A stretch of 64,000 nucleotides of DNA from Streptomyces sp. MRC013 (GCF_023614235.1 NZ_CP094264.1:1922001-1986000); one strand, 5' to 3'. Counted from the stretch's first letter, positions 20,780 to 31,046 are shown. Numbers and translations: made by a program. The notes: a model not told the origin generated them from the sequence alone.

Positions 20780-21067
20780 TTACTTGGCCTTCTCGAGGAT
20801 CTCGACGACGCGCCAGCGCTTCGTCGCGGACAGCGGCCGGGTCTCCATGAGGAGGACGCGGTCGCCGACACCCGCGGCGTTCTGCTCGTCGTGCGCCTTG
20901 AGCTTGTTGGTACGGCGGATGACCTTGCCGTACAGGGCGTGCTTGACGCGGTCCTCGACGGCGACGACGACGGTCTTGTCCATCTTGTCGCTGACGACGT
21001 AACCCTCGCGGGTCTTGCGGAAGCCGCGTGCTTCGGCGGTGTTCTCAGTCACGTTGTTCTCGCTCAT
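20780..21067 (-). CDS. rpsQ: 30S ribosomal protein S17
   Basis: A 95-residue OB-fold protein of the 30S subunit. The core is [20 protein letters not shown]; a 20-residue N-terminal extension precedes it. The ATG overlaps the rpmC stop (TGATG). Confidence 0.98.
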   Translation of the reverse strand: MSENNVTENTAEARGFRKTREGYVVSDKMDKTVVVAVEDRVKHALYGKVIRRTNKLKAHDEQNAAGVGDRVLLMETRPLSATKRWRVVEILEKAK

Positions 21068-21291
21068 CAGGCGCTCTCCACCGTCTCGATGCCGAGCTCA
21101 CGCTCACGCATGAGGGTGTAGATCCGGGCGATGTCCTTGCGGACGGCCTTCAGCCGGCCGTGGTTCTCGAGCTGCCCGGTCGCCGCCTGGAAGCGGAGGT
21201 TGAACAGCTCTTCCTTGGCCTCGCGGAGCTTGCCGACAAGCTCCTCGTTGCTCAGCTCGCGCAGCTCGGACGCCTTGGTACCGGCCGACAT
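21067..21291 (-). CDS. rpmC: 50S ribosomal protein L29
   Basis: A 74-residue helical protein at the exit tunnel, a docking site for trigger factor. It begins [20 protein letters not shown] and has the signature [19 protein letters not shown]. The ATG at 21291 overlaps the rplP stop (TGATG); a GTG one codon upstream is possible. Confidence 0.97.
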   Translation of the reverse strand: MSAGTKASELRELSNEELVGKLREAKEELFNLRFQAATGQLENHGRLKAVRKDIARIYTLMRERELGIETVESA

Positions 21292-21710
21292 CACGCCTCA
21301 CCTGCCTCGCGCCGAACGATCCGGCACTTCATCGGAAGCTTGTGAGCAGCGCGGGTAAGCGCCTCACGCGCAATCTTCTCGTTCGGGTAGGACAGCTCGA
21401 ACATCACCCGACCGGGCTTGACGTTCGCGACCCACCACTCCGGGGAACCCTTACCGGAACCCATGCGGGTCTCGGCGGGCTTCTTGGTCAGCGGACGGTC
21501 CGGGTAGATGTTGATCCAGACCTTGCCGCCACGCTTGATGTGGCGGGTCATCGCGATACAGGCCGCCTCGATCTGGCGGTTGGTCACGTACGCCGGAGTC
21601 AGGGCCTGGATGCCGTACTCGCCGAACGCAACCTGCGTACCACCCTTGGACATACCGCTGCGCTTCGGGTGGTGCTGCTTGCGGTGCTTGACCCTACGGG
21701 GGATCAGCAT
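21291..21710 (-). CDS. rplP: 50S ribosomal protein L16
   Basis: A 139-residue protein near the A site. It begins [20 protein letters not shown] and carries [20 protein letters not shown] and [20 protein letters not shown]. It is five bases after rpsC. Confidence 0.98.
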   Translation of the reverse strand: MLIPRRVKHRKQHHPKRSGMSKGGTQVAFGEYGIQALTPAYVTNRQIEAACIAMTRHIKRGGKVWINIYPDRPLTKKPAETRMGSGKGSPEWWVANVKPGRVMFELSYPNEKIAREALTRAAHKLPMKCRIVRREAGEA

Positions 21711-21715
21711 GTCGG

Positions 21716-22543
21716 TCAGGCCTCCGTTCCGGTGCTCTCAGCCGGAGCAGCGGCAGCGGCCTCGGCCTTGGGGGCCTCGGCAGCGGCGTTCTGCTGCGGC
21801 TTGCGGCCGCGACCGCCGCGCTCGCCACGGCCACCGCCGCGGGCCGGGCGGTCGGCACCGCCGCGGGCCGGACGGTTGCCGGCGCGGGCGGCGGCGTTCT
21901 CGGCGCGAACCTCGGCGATGTTCTTGACGTCGCCCTTGTAGATCCAGACCTTCACGCCGATGCGGCCGAAGGTGGTCTTGGCCTCGAAGAAGCCGTACTC
22001 GACGTTCGCGCGGAGCGTGTGCAGCGGCACACGGCCCTCGCGGTAGAACTCCGAGCGGGACATCTCGGCGCCGCCGAGGCGGCCGCCGCACTGGATCTTG
22101 ATGCCCTTGGCGCCCGCCTTCATCGCCGACTGCATGCTCTTGCGCATGGCGCGGCGGAAGGAGACGCGGGAGGACAGCTGCTCGGCCACGGCCTGGGCCA
22201 CGAGCTGAGCGTCGACCTCGGGGTTCTTGACCTCGAGGATGTTCAGCTGGACCTGCTTGCCGGTGAGCTTCTCCAGGTCGCCGCGGATGCGGTCGGCCTC
22301 GGCGCCGCGGCGGCCGATGACGATGCCCGGGCGGGCCGTGTGGATGTCCACGCGGACGCGGTCGCGGGTGCGCTCGATCTCGACCTTGGAGATGCCGGCG
22401 CGCTCCATGCCGGACGTCATCATCCGACGGATGGCGACGTCTTCCTTGACGTAGTCCTTGTACAGCTTGTCGGCGTACCAGCGCGACTTGAAGTCGGTGG
22501 TGATGCCGAGCCGGAACCCGTGCGGGTTTACCTTCTGGCCCAT
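21716..22543 (-). CDS. rpsC: 30S ribosomal protein S3
   Basis: S3 has an N-terminal KH domain ([20 protein letters not shown]) and lines the mRNA entry channel. The protein is 275 residues because of an Arg/Gly-rich then Ala/Glu-rich C-terminal tail of about 60 residues, expected for actinobacteria. The ATG overlaps the rplV stop. Confidence 0.98.
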   Translation of the reverse strand: MGQKVNPHGFRLGITTDFKSRWYADKLYKDYVKEDVAIRRMMTSGMERAGISKVEIERTRDRVRVDIHTARPGIVIGRRGAEADRIRGDLEKLTGKQVQLNILEVKNPEVDAQLVAQAVAEQLSSRVSFRRAMRKSMQSAMKAGAKGIKIQCGGRLGGAEMSRSEFYREGRVPLHTLRANVEYGFFEAKTTFGRIGVKVWIYKGDVKNIAEVRAENAAARAGNRPARGGADRPARGGGRGERGGRGRKPQQNAAAEAPKAEAAAAAPAESTGTEA

Positions 22544-22890
22544 TACCGGGTTCCTTCCTTGCTGCTGACGACCACGGTGATGTGGCTGGTCCGCTTACGG
22601 ATCCGGTAGGCACGGCCCTGGGCGCGCGGCCGGAACCGCTTCAGGGTCGGGCCCTCGTCCACGTACGCCTCGCTGATGTACAGCGACGAGGCGTCCGTCT
22701 GGTCGTAGTTGTGCGCGGCGTTCGCGATGGCGCTGTCCAGCACCTTCTTGACCGGCACGCTCGCGGCCTGCGGGGCGAAACGCAGGACCGCCTGAGCCTC
22801 CGTGGCGTCCATGCCACGGATGAGGTCCACCACGCGGCGGGCCTTCATGGGCGTGACGCGGATGTACCGCGCCTGGGCCCTGGCTTCCAT
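22543..22890 (-). CDS. rplV: 50S ribosomal protein L22
   Basis: L22 has a long hairpin lining the exit tunnel, a site of macrolide-resistance changes. The start ATG at 22890 gives 115 residues ([20 protein letters not shown]) with an AAGGGA ribosome site. The hairpin region [20 protein letters not shown] is unremarkable. An upstream in-frame ATG at 22923 adds 11 non-conserved residues. Confidence 0.97.
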   Translation of the reverse strand: MEARAQARYIRVTPMKARRVVDLIRGMDATEAQAVLRFAPQAASVPVKKVLDSAIANAAHNYDQTDASSLYISEAYVDEGPTLKRFRPRAQGRAYRIRKRTSHITVVVSSKEGTR

Positions 22891-22941
22891 GGTTGTCCCT
22901 TCAGTGTCTGACACGTTCGTCATGGTCTTTCACCCCGCTGG

Positions 22942-23223
22942 TCAGCGGCGCTTCGACTTCCGGTCTTCCTTGACGTGACCCCGGAAGGTGCGCGTCGGCG
23001 AGAACTCGCCGAGCTTGTGGCCGACCATCGACTCGGTGACGAACACCGGGATGTGGGTCTTGCCGTTGTGCACCGCGATCGTGTGGCCGAGCATGGCCGG
23101 GACGATCATCGAGCGACGGGACCAGGTCTTGATGACGTTCTTGGTGCCGGCTTCGTTCTGGGCGTCCACCTTCTTGATCAGGTGGTCGTCGACGAAGGGC
23201 CCCTTCTTGAGACTGCGCGGCAT
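22942..23223 (-). CDS. rpsS: 30S ribosomal protein S19
   Basis: A 93-residue protein forming a complex with S13 in the 30S head. The start [20 protein letters not shown] fits the family. The signature [13 protein letters not shown] appears as [19 protein letters not shown]. It is 14 bases after rplB. Confidence 0.98.
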   Translation of the reverse strand: MPRSLKKGPFVDDHLIKKVDAQNEAGTKNVIKTWSRRSMIVPAMLGHTIAVHNGKTHIPVFVTESMVGHKLGEFSPTRTFRGHVKEDRKSKRR

Positions 23224-23237
23224 CTGTGAACCCGCTC

Positions 23238-24074
23238 CTAGCGCTTCTTGTTCGTCTTGCGGCGGCGGACGATGTACTTGTTGCTCGCCTTCTTGGGAGA
23301 ACGAGTACGACCCTCCTTCTGACCCCACGGGGAGACCGGGTGGCGACCACCGGAGGTCTTGCCCTCACCACCACCGTGCGGGTGGTCAACCGGGTTCATC
23401 GCCACACCGCGGACGGTCGGGCGGACGCCCAGCCAGCGCTTGCGGCCGGCCTTGCCCCAGTTGATGTTCGACTGCTCGGCGTTACCGACCTCGCCGATGG
23501 TGGCGCGGCAGCGGACGTCGACCAGGCGGATCTCGCCGGACGGCATGCGGAGGTGGGCCATCGAGCCCTCCTTCGCGAGCAGCTGCACGGAGGCACCGGC
23601 GGAACGGGCGAACTTGGCGCCGCCACCGGGACGGAGCTCGATCGCGTGGATCGTGGTACCGACCGGGATGTTGCGGAGCGCCAGGTTGTTGCCGGGCTTG
23701 ATGTCGGCGCCGGGACCGTTCTCGATCCGGTCGCCCTGGCTCAGGCCACGGGGGGCGATGATGTAGCGCTTCTCGCCGTCCGCGTAGTGCAGGAGCGCGA
23801 TGCGCGCGGTGCGGTTCGGGTCGTACTCGATGTGAGCGACCTTCGCCGGCACGCCGTCCTTGTCGTGACGACGGAAGTCGATCACTCGGTAGGCGCGCTT
23901 GTGGCCACCGCCCTGGTGGCGGACGGTCACACGACCGGTGTTGTTACGGCCGCCCTTGCTGTGCAGGGGGCGGACCAGCGACTTCTCCGGCGTGGACCGC
24001 GTGATCTCGACAAAGTCGGCGACGCTGGAGCCACGACGGCCCGGAGTCGTCGGCTTGTACTTGCGGATACCCAT
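23238..24074 (-). CDS. rplB: 50S ribosomal protein L2
   Basis: L2 is required for subunit joining and peptidyl transfer. The 278-residue protein begins [20 protein letters not shown]; the C-terminal signature [19 protein letters not shown] includes the His needed for activity in E. coli. It is 41 bases after rplW. Confidence 0.98.
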   Translation of the reverse strand: MGIRKYKPTTPGRRGSSVADFVEITRSTPEKSLVRPLHSKGGRNNTGRVTVRHQGGGHKRAYRVIDFRRHDKDGVPAKVAHIEYDPNRTARIALLHYADGEKRYIIAPRGLSQGDRIENGPGADIKPGNNLALRNIPVGTTIHAIELRPGGGAKFARSAGASVQLLAKEGSMAHLRMPSGEIRLVDVRCRATIGEVGNAEQSNINWGKAGRKRWLGVRPTVRGVAMNPVDHPHGGGEGKTSGGRHPVSPWGQKEGRTRSPKKASNKYIVRRRKTNKKR

Positions 24075-24115
24075 TTCTCAGTCCTCGTCCGATATTCGGA
24101 CGATCCAGACCGCCC

Positions 24116-24439
24116 TTAGGCGGTCGGACCGCCGAAGATGTCGATACGGTTGCCCTCGGCAAGGGTCACGATGGCGCGCTTGGTGTTGGCGCGCTTGCCG
24201 TAGCCGGTGCGGGTGCGCTTGCGCTTGCCCTGCCGGTTGATCGTGTTGACCCCGGTGACCTTGACCGAGAAGACCGCCTCGACGGCCTGCTTGATCTGGG
24301 TCTTGTTGGCGCGCGGGTCGACGACGAACGTGTACTTGTTCTCGTCCAGCAGCGCGTAGCTCTTCTCGGAGACGACCGGCTTGACGAGAATGTCGCGCGG
24401 GTCCGTGAAGGTCTTGCTGGTGACGACGGCCTCGGTCAT
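24116..24439 (-). CDS. rplW: 50S ribosomal protein L23
   Basis: A 107-residue protein at the tunnel exit that docks trigger factor and SRP. Its RNA-binding segment reads [20 protein letters not shown]. The ATG overlaps the rplD stop. Confidence 0.98.
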   Translation of the reverse strand: MTEAVVTSKTFTDPRDILVKPVVSEKSYALLDENKYTFVVDPRANKTQIKQAVEAVFSVKVTGVNTINRQGKRKRTRTGYGKRANTKRAIVTLAEGNRIDIFGGPTA

Positions 24440-25101
24440 CAGACGTCGCTCCCTTCGGTCTCAACGTTCCGACCAGAGACCGGGGCGCCGGACACGAAGG
24501 ACTCGAAGGCGGCCTTGGTGAAGACCACGTCGTCGGAGACGAGCACGTCGTACGTGTTCAGCTGGCCCGGCTCCAGGATGTGCACCTGGGGCAGGTTGCG
24601 GGCGGAGAGCCACGCGGCCTCGTCGGAGCGCTCGGCGACCAGGAGCAGGTTCTTGCGCTCCGAGATCTTGCCGAACAGCGTCTTGGCGGCCTTGGTGGAG
24701 ATCTCACCCTCGACCACGCCGGTGACGACGTGGATGCGGGAGTGGCGGGCCCGGTCGGAGAGGGCACCGCGCAGGGCGGCGGCCTTCATCTTCTTGGGGG
24801 TCCGCTGGGAGTAGTCGCGCGGCACGGGGCCGTGGACGACGCCACCACCGGCGAACTGCGGGGCGCGGGTCGAACCCTGACGGGCGCGGCCGGTGCCCTT
24901 CTGGCGGTAGGGCTTCTTGCCACCGCCGCGGACTTCGCCACGGGTCTTGGTCTTGTGCGTGCCCTGGCGGGCAGCGGCCAGCTGTGCGACGACGACCTGG
25001 TGGATCAGCGGAACGCTGGTCTTCGCGTCGAAGATCTCCGCGGGGAGCTCGACGGTCCCGGCCTTGTCGCCTGCCGGCGAAAGGATGTCAATGGTGCTCA
25101 T
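24439..25101 (-). CDS. rplD: 50S ribosomal protein L4
   Basis: L4 has an extended loop in the exit tunnel and in E. coli represses the S10 operon by binding its leader. The start ATG at 25101 ([20 protein letters not shown]) gives 220 residues; the loop contains [20 protein letters not shown]. It is seven bases after rplC. Confidence 0.97.
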   Translation of the reverse strand: MSTIDILSPAGDKAGTVELPAEIFDAKTSVPLIHQVVVAQLAAARQGTHKTKTRGEVRGGGKKPYRQKGTGRARQGSTRAPQFAGGGVVHGPVPRDYSQRTPKKMKAAALRGALSDRARHSRIHVVTGVVEGEISTKAAKTLFGKISERKNLLLVAERSDEAAWLSARNLPQVHILEPGQLNTYDVLVSDDVVFTKAAFESFVSGAPVSGRNVETEGSDV

Positions 25102-25108
25102 CGTTACC

Positions 25109-25753
25109 TCAGGCCCCCTTGGCCGCGGTACGGACCAGGACGAGGCCGCCGTTCGGACCAGGAACCGCGCCCTTGATGAGCAGCAGCCCCTTCTCCGCGT
25201 CAACGGCGTGGACGGTCAGGTTCTGGGTGGTGACCCGCTCGTTGCCCATGCGGCCCGCCATGCGGAGGCCCTTGAACACGCGGCCCGGGGTGGCGCAGCC
25301 ACCGATGGAACCGGGCGAGCGGTGCTTGCGCTGGGTACCGTGACCGGCGCCCAGACCACGGAAGTTGTGGCGCTTCATGACACCGGCGAAGCCCTTGCCC
25401 TTGCTCTTGCCGGTGACGTCGACCTTGACGCCCGCCTCGAAGACCGCGGCGGTGATCTCCTGGCCGAGGGTGTACTCGGAGGCGTCGGCGGTGCGGATCT
25501 CCACCAGGTGGCGGCGCGGGGTGACGTCGGCCTTGGCGAAGTGGCCCTTGAGGGGCTTGTTCACCTTGCGCGGGTCGATCTCGCCGAAGGCGATCTGGAC
25601 CGACTCGTAGCCGTCGGTGTCGTTGGTGCGGACCTGGGTGACGACGCAGGGACCGGCCTTGACGACGGTCACCGGGACGACCCGGTTGTTCTCGTCCCAG
25701 ACCTGGGTCATGCCGAGCTTCTCGCCCAGGACGCCCTTAATGTTCTTAGCCAT
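25109..25753 (-). CDS. rplC: 50S ribosomal protein L3
   Basis: L3 is a primary assembly protein near the peptidyl transferase centre. The start [20 protein letters not shown] gives 214 residues; the signature [20 protein letters not shown] is intact. It is 13 bases after rpsJ. Confidence 0.98.
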   Translation of the reverse strand: MAKNIKGVLGEKLGMTQVWDENNRVVPVTVVKAGPCVVTQVRTNDTDGYESVQIAFGEIDPRKVNKPLKGHFAKADVTPRRHLVEIRTADASEYTLGQEITAAVFEAGVKVDVTGKSKGKGFAGVMKRHNFRGLGAGHGTQRKHRSPGSIGGCATPGRVFKGLRMAGRMGNERVTTQNLTVHAVDAEKGLLLIKGAVPGPNGGLVLVRTAAKGA

Positions 25754-25766
25754 CTCGCGCGTCACC

Positions 25767-26075
25767 TCAGAGCTTGATCTCGATGTCGACGCCGGCCGGC
25801 AGGTCGAGGCGCATGAGCGAGTCGACCGTCTTCGGCGTGGGGTCGAGGATGTCGATGAGGCGCTTGTGCGTCCGCATCTCGAAGTGCTCGCGCGAGTCCT
25901 TGTACTTGTGCGGCGACTTGATGACGCAGTACACGTTCTTCTCAGTGGGCAGCGGCACCGGGCCCGCGACCGACGCACCAGTGCGGGTCACCGTCTCGAC
26001 GATCTTCTTCGCCGAGGAGTCGATGACCTCGTGGTCGTAGGCCTTGAGCCGGATGCGGATCTTCTGTCCCGCCAT
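25767..26075 (-). CDS. rpsJ: 30S ribosomal protein S10
   Basis: A 102-residue protein of the 30S head, also the NusE partner of NusB in antitermination. It begins [20 protein letters not shown] and has [20 protein letters not shown]. First gene of the S10 operon. Confidence 0.98.
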   Translation of the reverse strand: MAGQKIRIRLKAYDHEVIDSSAKKIVETVTRTGASVAGPVPLPTEKNVYCVIKSPHKYKDSREHFEMRTHKRLIDILDPTPKTVDSLMRLDLPAGVDIEIKL

Positions 26076-26432
26076 GGCTACTCAGTAGTCCTGTCTCTCG
26101 TAACGCTCCGGAACCTGGCGGGCTGCCGTCTTCTCCGACCCCCGCGGTCGGGCGTGTCGCACTCCCTCTACGAAGATCTCCCGAAGGATTTCCCAACCAA
26201 GGGGGTGCGGGCCTGAGACCGCGGGTCCGGGGGAAGACACCCACCGGGTGCCTGGTCGGCGCCCCGCTGACGCTTCCCGGAAGATTCCCGTACTTCCGCC
26301 CCACGCAGGGACGACGAGTACTGTGGGACTCGCTTCCGGTCCTCCCGGCGGGAGGCGCGCAGCATCGGCACTCAACCGAGCAACCCGGACAGTCTGCCAC
26401 ACGGGGCGGCGCGCGCGCCAATCGAGCCGAAG

Positions 26433-26460
26433 AGAATACCCCGAGGGCCGTATCGATCAA
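26433..26460 (-). promoter_or_regulatory. Candidate S10-operon promoter with long leader
   Basis: Minus-strand TTGATC (26455-26460) and TATTCT (26433-26438) are 16 bases apart. The same -10 hexamer is used in the rplM promoter. If real, it leaves a leader of about 350 bases before rpsJ (26076-26425). I see no known leader fold in that stretch; it is moderately GC-rich and has no convincing gene. Confidence 0.55.
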
Positions 26461-26615
26461 ACCGGGGCGCGCGGCCCCGCCCGCGCGGGCGGGTGCGGGG
26501 CCCGCGCGACGGACGTACGCGGCCCGCCCCGGCCCCGGGGCGCGTGCGTGAGGCACCTGCACGGCGCCGGCGCCCCGCGCGCGGCCGGGCGGGCACGGGG
26601 CGCGTGCGGGCGCCG

Positions 26616-26819
26616 TCAGTACCGCGACGCGTACGCCACGAAGCCGGCCCACGCGCCGGGCGCGACGGCCAGCCGGGGACCGTCGGCGTCCTTGGAGTCG
26701 CGGACGTGGACGGTGCCCTCGGTTGCGGCGACCTCAACGCAATCAACCTCGGGGCCGTTGCTGCTGTAGCTGCTCTTGCGCCACTCCGTCGAGAGGCCCT
26801 CGACCGGGGTCTCGCTCAT
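26616..26819 (-). CDS. DUF397 domain-containing protein (copy 1)
   Basis: A 67-residue DUF397 protein: [20 protein letters not shown] at the N-terminus, then [16 protein letters not shown] and a WAGFVAYA end. The start ATG at 26819 follows GGAGGA. DUF397 proteins are encoded beside XRE/DUF5753 regulators in Streptomyces and modulate them (the WhiJ system). This copy is 90 bases downstream of the second copy and resembles it closely, suggesting tandem duplication. Confidence 0.9.
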   Translation of the reverse strand: MSETPVEGLSTEWRKSSYSSNGPEVDCVEVAATEGTVHVRDSKDADGPRLAVAPGAWAGFVAYASRY

Positions 26820-26909
26820 CCTGTCCTCCCAGCGCCTACTCGGTGAAGGCCTCGGCTTGCGCACGCTGCCCCGCACGCGACCAACCGAGCACGGGGCACA
26901 GCGGACCGG

Positions 26910-27119
26910 TCAGCACTCCGAGGCGTACGCCACGAAGCTGGACCAGTTCTGCGGAGTGACGGTCAGGAGAGGACCGTCCGCATTCTTGGAATCACGAACG
27001 TGGACGGCACCCTCGGTTATGGCGGCCTCGACACAGTCACCCTCGGGACCGTTGCTGCTGAAGCTGCTCTTGCGCCACTCAAGGGCAGCGCCGTCCCGGG
27101 CAGCGGCGATACGGATCAT
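26910..27119 (-). CDS. DUF397 domain-containing protein (copy 2)
   Basis: A 69-residue DUF397 protein with ALEWRKSSFSSNGPEGDCVE and VHVRDSKNADGPLLTVTP. Its ATG overlaps the stop of the upstream XRE regulator (ATGA), so the pair is translationally coupled, as expected for a regulator and its small partner. Confidence 0.92.
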   Translation of the reverse strand: MIRIAAARDGAALEWRKSSFSSNGPEGDCVEAAITEGAVHVRDSKNADGPLLTVTPQNWSSFVAYASEC

Positions 27120-27991
27120 GTCTCTCCCAGCACCTGCTCGATGAAGGCCAGCGACTCCCGCGGGGTGAGAGCCTGAGCCCGGATCATGCCATAGCGCAGC
27201 TCAAGCACCCTGAGTTGCTTCGGGTCGGAAGTGGGGCGCCCTCCGAAGGCCCCTTCCGAACGGCCGACGGCCGTACCGTCTGCGAACTTCAGCACCTGCG
27301 TCTCACCGTGCATCCCCGCATGTTCCTCACAGTGGGTCGGCATCACCTGGATCACGACGTTGCGCAACTGCCCAAGTTGCAACAGGCGTTCGAGCTGACG
27401 CCGCAGAGCCATTCTGCCTCCAAGGGGGCGCCGTAGCGTCACCTCTTCCTGGACAAAACTGAGCATGGGGGCAGGCGAGCGATCGAAGATCGCTTGACGA
27501 GCCATTCGACCCGCCACGACTCGCTCGATTTCATCGGTGCTGTAGGCAGGCTGACGCATCGCAAAGAGCGCACGGATGTACTCCTCCGTCTGAAGAAGAC
27601 CGTGGAGGTTGTGGTCCCCGTAAGCCAACAGCTCCACTGCCCGCGCTTCCATCCGAGCCAGGTCCCGGACCTTCTTCGGGTAGCGGACCTCCTCCACGTC
27701 TTTCTTCATCGCGGCGATCAGGCCGTTCGCCCCCAGGACCTTGTCCGCCTTGTCCAGGTACTCGGGGCGGGGGATCCGCTTGCCCGCCTCGACCTTGTAG
27801 ACCAGGTCGTCGCCGTACCCGATCAGGCGGCCGAACTCCGCCGCCTTCAGGCCGGCGGCCTCCCGGCGCAACCTGAGCTGGCGCCCGACCGTCGCGACGA
27901 CGGCCGCGCCGGACTCGTCGTCCGGGTCCACCTCCCAGCCGGGGTCGTCCACGTCCTCCCCGGGCCGCCGCGTCCCGTTCGCCTCCACCAC
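27116..27991 (-). CDS. XRE-family regulator with DUF5753 domain (WhiJ-like)
   Basis: A DNA-binding regulator. An N-terminal helix-turn-helix (VGRQLRLRREAAGLKAAEFG, then GYGDDLVYKVEAGKRIPRPE) is followed by a DUF5753 domain (MEARAVELLAYGDHNLHGLL to the C-terminus). The GTG at 27991, with a GAGG site six bases upstream, gives 291 residues; an upstream GTG at 28075 adds 28. With the coupled DUF397 gene and the divergent ATPase it forms a WhiJ-like locus; such loci affect development and secondary metabolism in S. coelicolor. Its target is not visible. Confidence 0.88.
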   Translation of the reverse strand: MVEANGTRRPGEDVDDPGWEVDPDDESGAAVVATVGRQLRLRREAAGLKAAEFGRLIGYGDDLVYKVEAGKRIPRPEYLDKADKVLGANGLIAAMKKDVEEVRYPKKVRDLARMEARAVELLAYGDHNLHGLLQTEEYIRALFAMRQPAYSTDEIERVVAGRMARQAIFDRSPAPMLSFVQEEVTLRRPLGGRMALRRQLERLLQLGQLRNVVIQVMPTHCEEHAGMHGETQVLKFADGTAVGRSEGAFGGRPTSDPKQLRVLELRYGMIRAQALTPRESLAFIEQVLGET

Positions 27992-28143
27992 CGACCGCCT
28001 CGCCTCCGACGTACGCCTGCGGACGCGCACCCGTTCCGCGCCCCCCGACGGTCCCGACAGGAGGCCGCGCGCCACCGACAGTGACTGTACGCACGCGGAG
28101 AATCACTGTTCATCCCTTGCCGGTCACCGCCACCATTTGTGAC

Positions 28144-28698
28144 ATGAACCACAAGCAGGTCGAACCCCTTGCAGGAACAGGTGACTTCAGCATGCGGTTA
28201 CCGCCCTCCCGGGCGGGGGCCCGGCTGGCGCGGGAGCTCGCCGCCGGATGGCTGCGCGACCGGACGGCGGCGCGGGGGGTGGTCGACGACGCCCTCCAGG
28301 TCGTCGCCGAGCTCGCCGCGAACGCCGCCCTGCACGGAAGGGTGCCGGGGCGGGACTTCCTGCTCGTCCTGCGCCTCACCGGCACCGGCCGCGCCCTCCG
28401 GATCGAGGTGGGCGACACGCGCGCCGAGCGGGTGCCCGCCTCCCCGCCCCAGCCCCCTGCGGACGGCAGCGAGAGCGGGCGGGGCCTGCTGATCGTCGAC
28501 GCCCTGGCCGACCGGTGGGGTGTCGACACGGGGCCGGTGCCGCGCAAGACGGTGTGGGCCGAACTGGACCTCGTACCGGAGCACGGGCGGCCGGGTTCCG
28601 GTGGGCCCGGCGGTCTTCTCCAAGGAACGGAAGGAAAGGAAGAACCGCTCCCGACCCCGCCCCTCCCACCCCACGGGCGGCCTCACCCCGTCGGGTGA
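28144..28698 (+). CDS. Anti-sigma-like HATPase_c ATP-binding protein
   Basis: A GHKL-fold ATP-binding protein of the RsbW/SpoIIAB-like type. The N-box reads ELAANAALHG and the G2 region SESGRGLLIVDALADRWGVD. It starts at ATG 28144 (MNHKQVEPLAG) with no clear ribosome site, so it may be leaderless. The C-terminal 35 residues are Gly/Pro-rich and probably disordered. It is divergent from the XRE/DUF397 pair, the standard arrangement in Streptomyces. Confidence 0.87.
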   Translation: MNHKQVEPLAGTGDFSMRLPPSRAGARLARELAAGWLRDRTAARGVVDDALQVVAELAANAALHGRVPGRDFLLVLRLTGTGRALRIEVGDTRAERVPASPPQPPADGSESGRGLLIVDALADRWGVDTGPVPRKTVWAELDLVPEHGRPGSGGPGGLLQGTEGKEEPLPTPPLPPHGRPHPVG

Positions 28699-28840
28699 AT
28701 GTGGTCAAACCGGCTGGCCAAGAGCGGGGGCGCGCGTTCTACGCTCAGCACGACAACATCGTCTGGCATATGCGTCGGCCCCCGCCGGGACTAGCACCCC
28801 CGGGCGGGGGCCTGACCAACGAGGAAGCACGACCTTCCTG

Positions 28841-29909
28841 ATGGATACCAAGAACCCTAGCGCGCCTCCGCGCACCTCGTCCCGGGTAACCGGAAAGCGG
28901 GCCGCACACCACCCTTCCGGGGTCGTGCACGTCAACACCCGGCACACCAGCCGCTTCACCGTCGTCGGCAACCACCTCGCCCAGCACCGGGAGTTATCGC
29001 TCCTCGCCATCGGGCTCGCCGTGCACATCCAGTCACTGCCGACCGGCACCCGCATCGACATCAAGACCCTCGCCGCCCGCTTCCCCGAGGGCGCCCAGCG
29101 GATAGCCGGCGCCCTGCGCGAGCTGGAGGCCCACGGCTACCTGCGGCGCGTGCGGGAGCGGGCCCCCGACGGCCGGATCACCACCCGTACGCTCTCCTGC
29201 AACCAGCCCTCCGCCCGCGACCGGGCCCCCGAGGCCGGTACCCGGGCCGCGCCGCCGCCCGCACCCGAGGCCGGTGCCCAAGCTCCGCCACCGTCCGCAC
29301 CCGAAGCCGGCGCCCAGGCGACGCCGCCACCCGCGCCGCCCCCTGCGCCCGCGTCCGCGCCTGCGCCCATACCCGGTCCCGTACTCGCCCAGGCACCCGG
29401 GCCGGCGGCGCCGCCGCCCGCGCCCGTACCCGCACCCGCGCCGCCGTGCGGTACGGGGCCGGCCCGCCCTCCCCGCCGGCCCCCGGCCCCCCTCCCCGTA
29501 CCGCAGCCCGCCTATCCGTCCCCGTCCCTCCTCCGGGCCGCGGTCGAACTGCTCGCCGGGCTGCACCGCCACGATCCGCGCCTGCTGCTGTCCGCCCGCG
29601 ACACCGAGCGGCTCGCCCCGGGCGCCGCCACCTGGCTGGAACGGGGCGCCAGCCCCGAGGGGGTACAACACGCGCTGAGCGCGCGCCTGCCCGCCGAACC
29701 GCTGTACCACCCGGCCGCGTTCCTGGCCCACCGGCTCACCACCGAACTCCCGCCCCCCGCCACCGGCCCGGTCCGCGCCCCGCACCCGCTCCAGAACTGC
29801 GACCTCTGCGACCGCGCCTTCCGGGCCCCCGACCCCGGGGTGTGCGGCGACTGCCGCGCCCTTCCCGCCCCGCCCGAACGGGGGGTCCCGCGGCCAGCCC
29901 GCCCCGTGA
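28841..29909 (+). CDS. Winged-helix protein with Pro-rich linker and zinc ribbon, 3' end uncertain
   Basis: The ORF starts MDTKNPSAPPRTSSRVTGKR. Residues about 40-118 look like a winged helix (FTVVGNHLAQHRELSLLAIG, then TLAARFPEGAQRIAGALREL). A Pro/Ala linker of about 110 residues follows, then a helical region and a CXXC-CXXC ribbon (NCDLCDRAFRAPDPGVCGDC). The same frame stays open to 31321, across other genes, which I consider an effect of high GC. A one-base shift in the G6 run at 29880-29885 would meet a stop at 29907-29909, so I place the end there tentatively. Function unknown; the fold suggests DNA binding. Confidence 0.6.
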
Positions 29910-30144
29910 GGCAAGGTACCGCCCCTTCCGGGACACCCGGCCCCCTCCCGGGGGCCCGGAGCGCGGGCTGCACCCGAAGCCGCGGGCGGGCGGTCCGGGC
30001 ACCGCGGTGCCGACGGACGGCTTCTCCTGCCGCACGCGGATCTCCCAGGGAGGCGGCCGCCGGGTCGAGCACCTGTCCGAAGTACTGTTGCGGGCGCTGC
30101 CCGCACCCCCCCCCTCCCCCCAACGGTCCGAACGGAGGCAACAC

Positions 30145-30324
30145 ATGCGCGTCGCGAGGTTCCGCGAGGCGGACACGGCCCGGTACGGGGCCCTGTGCGA
30201 CGACGGGGCGGTACTCCCGGCCGGCGGGCCGTCCGGGGGCCCCTCCGCCCCCGGCGACGGGGTGCCCGAGGCGCCCCTGGTGTTCCCCGGGTCCGCGACC
30301 GGCGCCGTCGGGAGCCGGCCTTGA
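30145..30324 (+). CDS. Short ORF resembling the N-terminus of FAH-family hydrolases
   Basis: A 59-codon ORF with a strong ribosome site (GGAGG, six bases before ATG). It begins MRVARFREADTARYGALCDD, which resembles the N-terminal lobe of fumarylacetoacetate hydrolase-family enzymes, but the catalytic domain is missing. Its TGA overlaps the TTG start of the next gene (TTGA). It may be a remnant of an FAH gene now serving as a coupled leader, or simply a short protein. Similarity is by eye only. Confidence 0.5.
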   Translation: MRVARFREADTARYGALCDDGAVLPAGGPSGGPSAPGDGVPEAPLVFPGSATGAVGSRP

Positions 30325-31046
30325 CACCGGCCCTCCTCGGCGCGTTCGTGATCCTCGCCGTCGCCTCCGTCGTCCGCTCCACCGCCGGCTTCGGCTTCTC
30401 CCTGGTCGCCGTACCCCCGCTGGCGCTGCTGGTCGAACCGGCCGCGGCGGTCGTCGTGGCGGGCGTCATGGCGGCGCCGCTCAGCCTGTGGATAGCGGTG
30501 CGCGACCGGCGCCACGTCGACCGGCGCATCACCGCCGTCACCCTCCTCGCCGGTCTGAGCGGGGTGCCCTTCGGCGTGTGGCTGCTGTCGGTGCTCCCGC
30601 CGGACGTGCTGACGGTCGTCATCGCGGTGGTGGTGCTGCTGGGCACGTTCCTCGTCTGGCGGAGGGTCGCGCTGCGGGGCGGCCTGGCGACGATCATCGG
30701 CGTGGGCGTGTTCTCCGGGGCGTCGTTCGCCTCCACGGGGATCGACGGCCCGCCGATGGTCGCGGCGTTCCAGAGCATGAGGCTGGAGCCGCGCGTCCAG
30801 CGCGCCACGCTGGCGGTGGTGTTCTCGGGCACCAGCCTCGCCGCGCTGGCGGGTTTCGCGGTGAGCGGCCAGCTCACCGCGACGGTGGGGCGGACGCTGC
30901 TGGTAGGGGTCCCGGCGCTGTTCGTGGGCATCTTCACGGGCGAGCGGATCTTCAGACGGTTGGACGCGGAGCGGTTCCGCCGCGTCGTCCTGGGTCTGCT
31001 CGTGGTCAGCTCGGTCTCGGTGGTCGTACGGGTGGCGATGGCCTAG
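30321..31046 (+). CDS. TauE/SafE-family membrane permease
   Basis: A 241-residue integral membrane protein with about seven to eight predicted helices. It has the two repeats of the TauE/SafE family, FVILAVASVVRSTAGFGFSL near the N-terminus and LATIIGVGVFSGASFASTGI in the middle, each with the typical Gly/Ser-rich turn. The family exports sulfite, sulfonates or other anions; the substrate here is unknown. The TTG start overlaps the stop of the upstream short ORF. Confidence 0.85.
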   Translation: MTPALLGAFVILAVASVVRSTAGFGFSLVAVPPLALLVEPAAAVVVAGVMAAPLSLWIAVRDRRHVDRRITAVTLLAGLSGVPFGVWLLSVLPPDVLTVVIAVVVLLGTFLVWRRVALRGGLATIIGVGVFSGASFASTGIDGPPMVAAFQSMRLEPRVQRATLAVVFSGTSLAALAGFAVSGQLTATVGRTLLVGVPALFVGIFTGERIFRRLDAERFRRVVLGLLVVSSVSVVVRVAMA

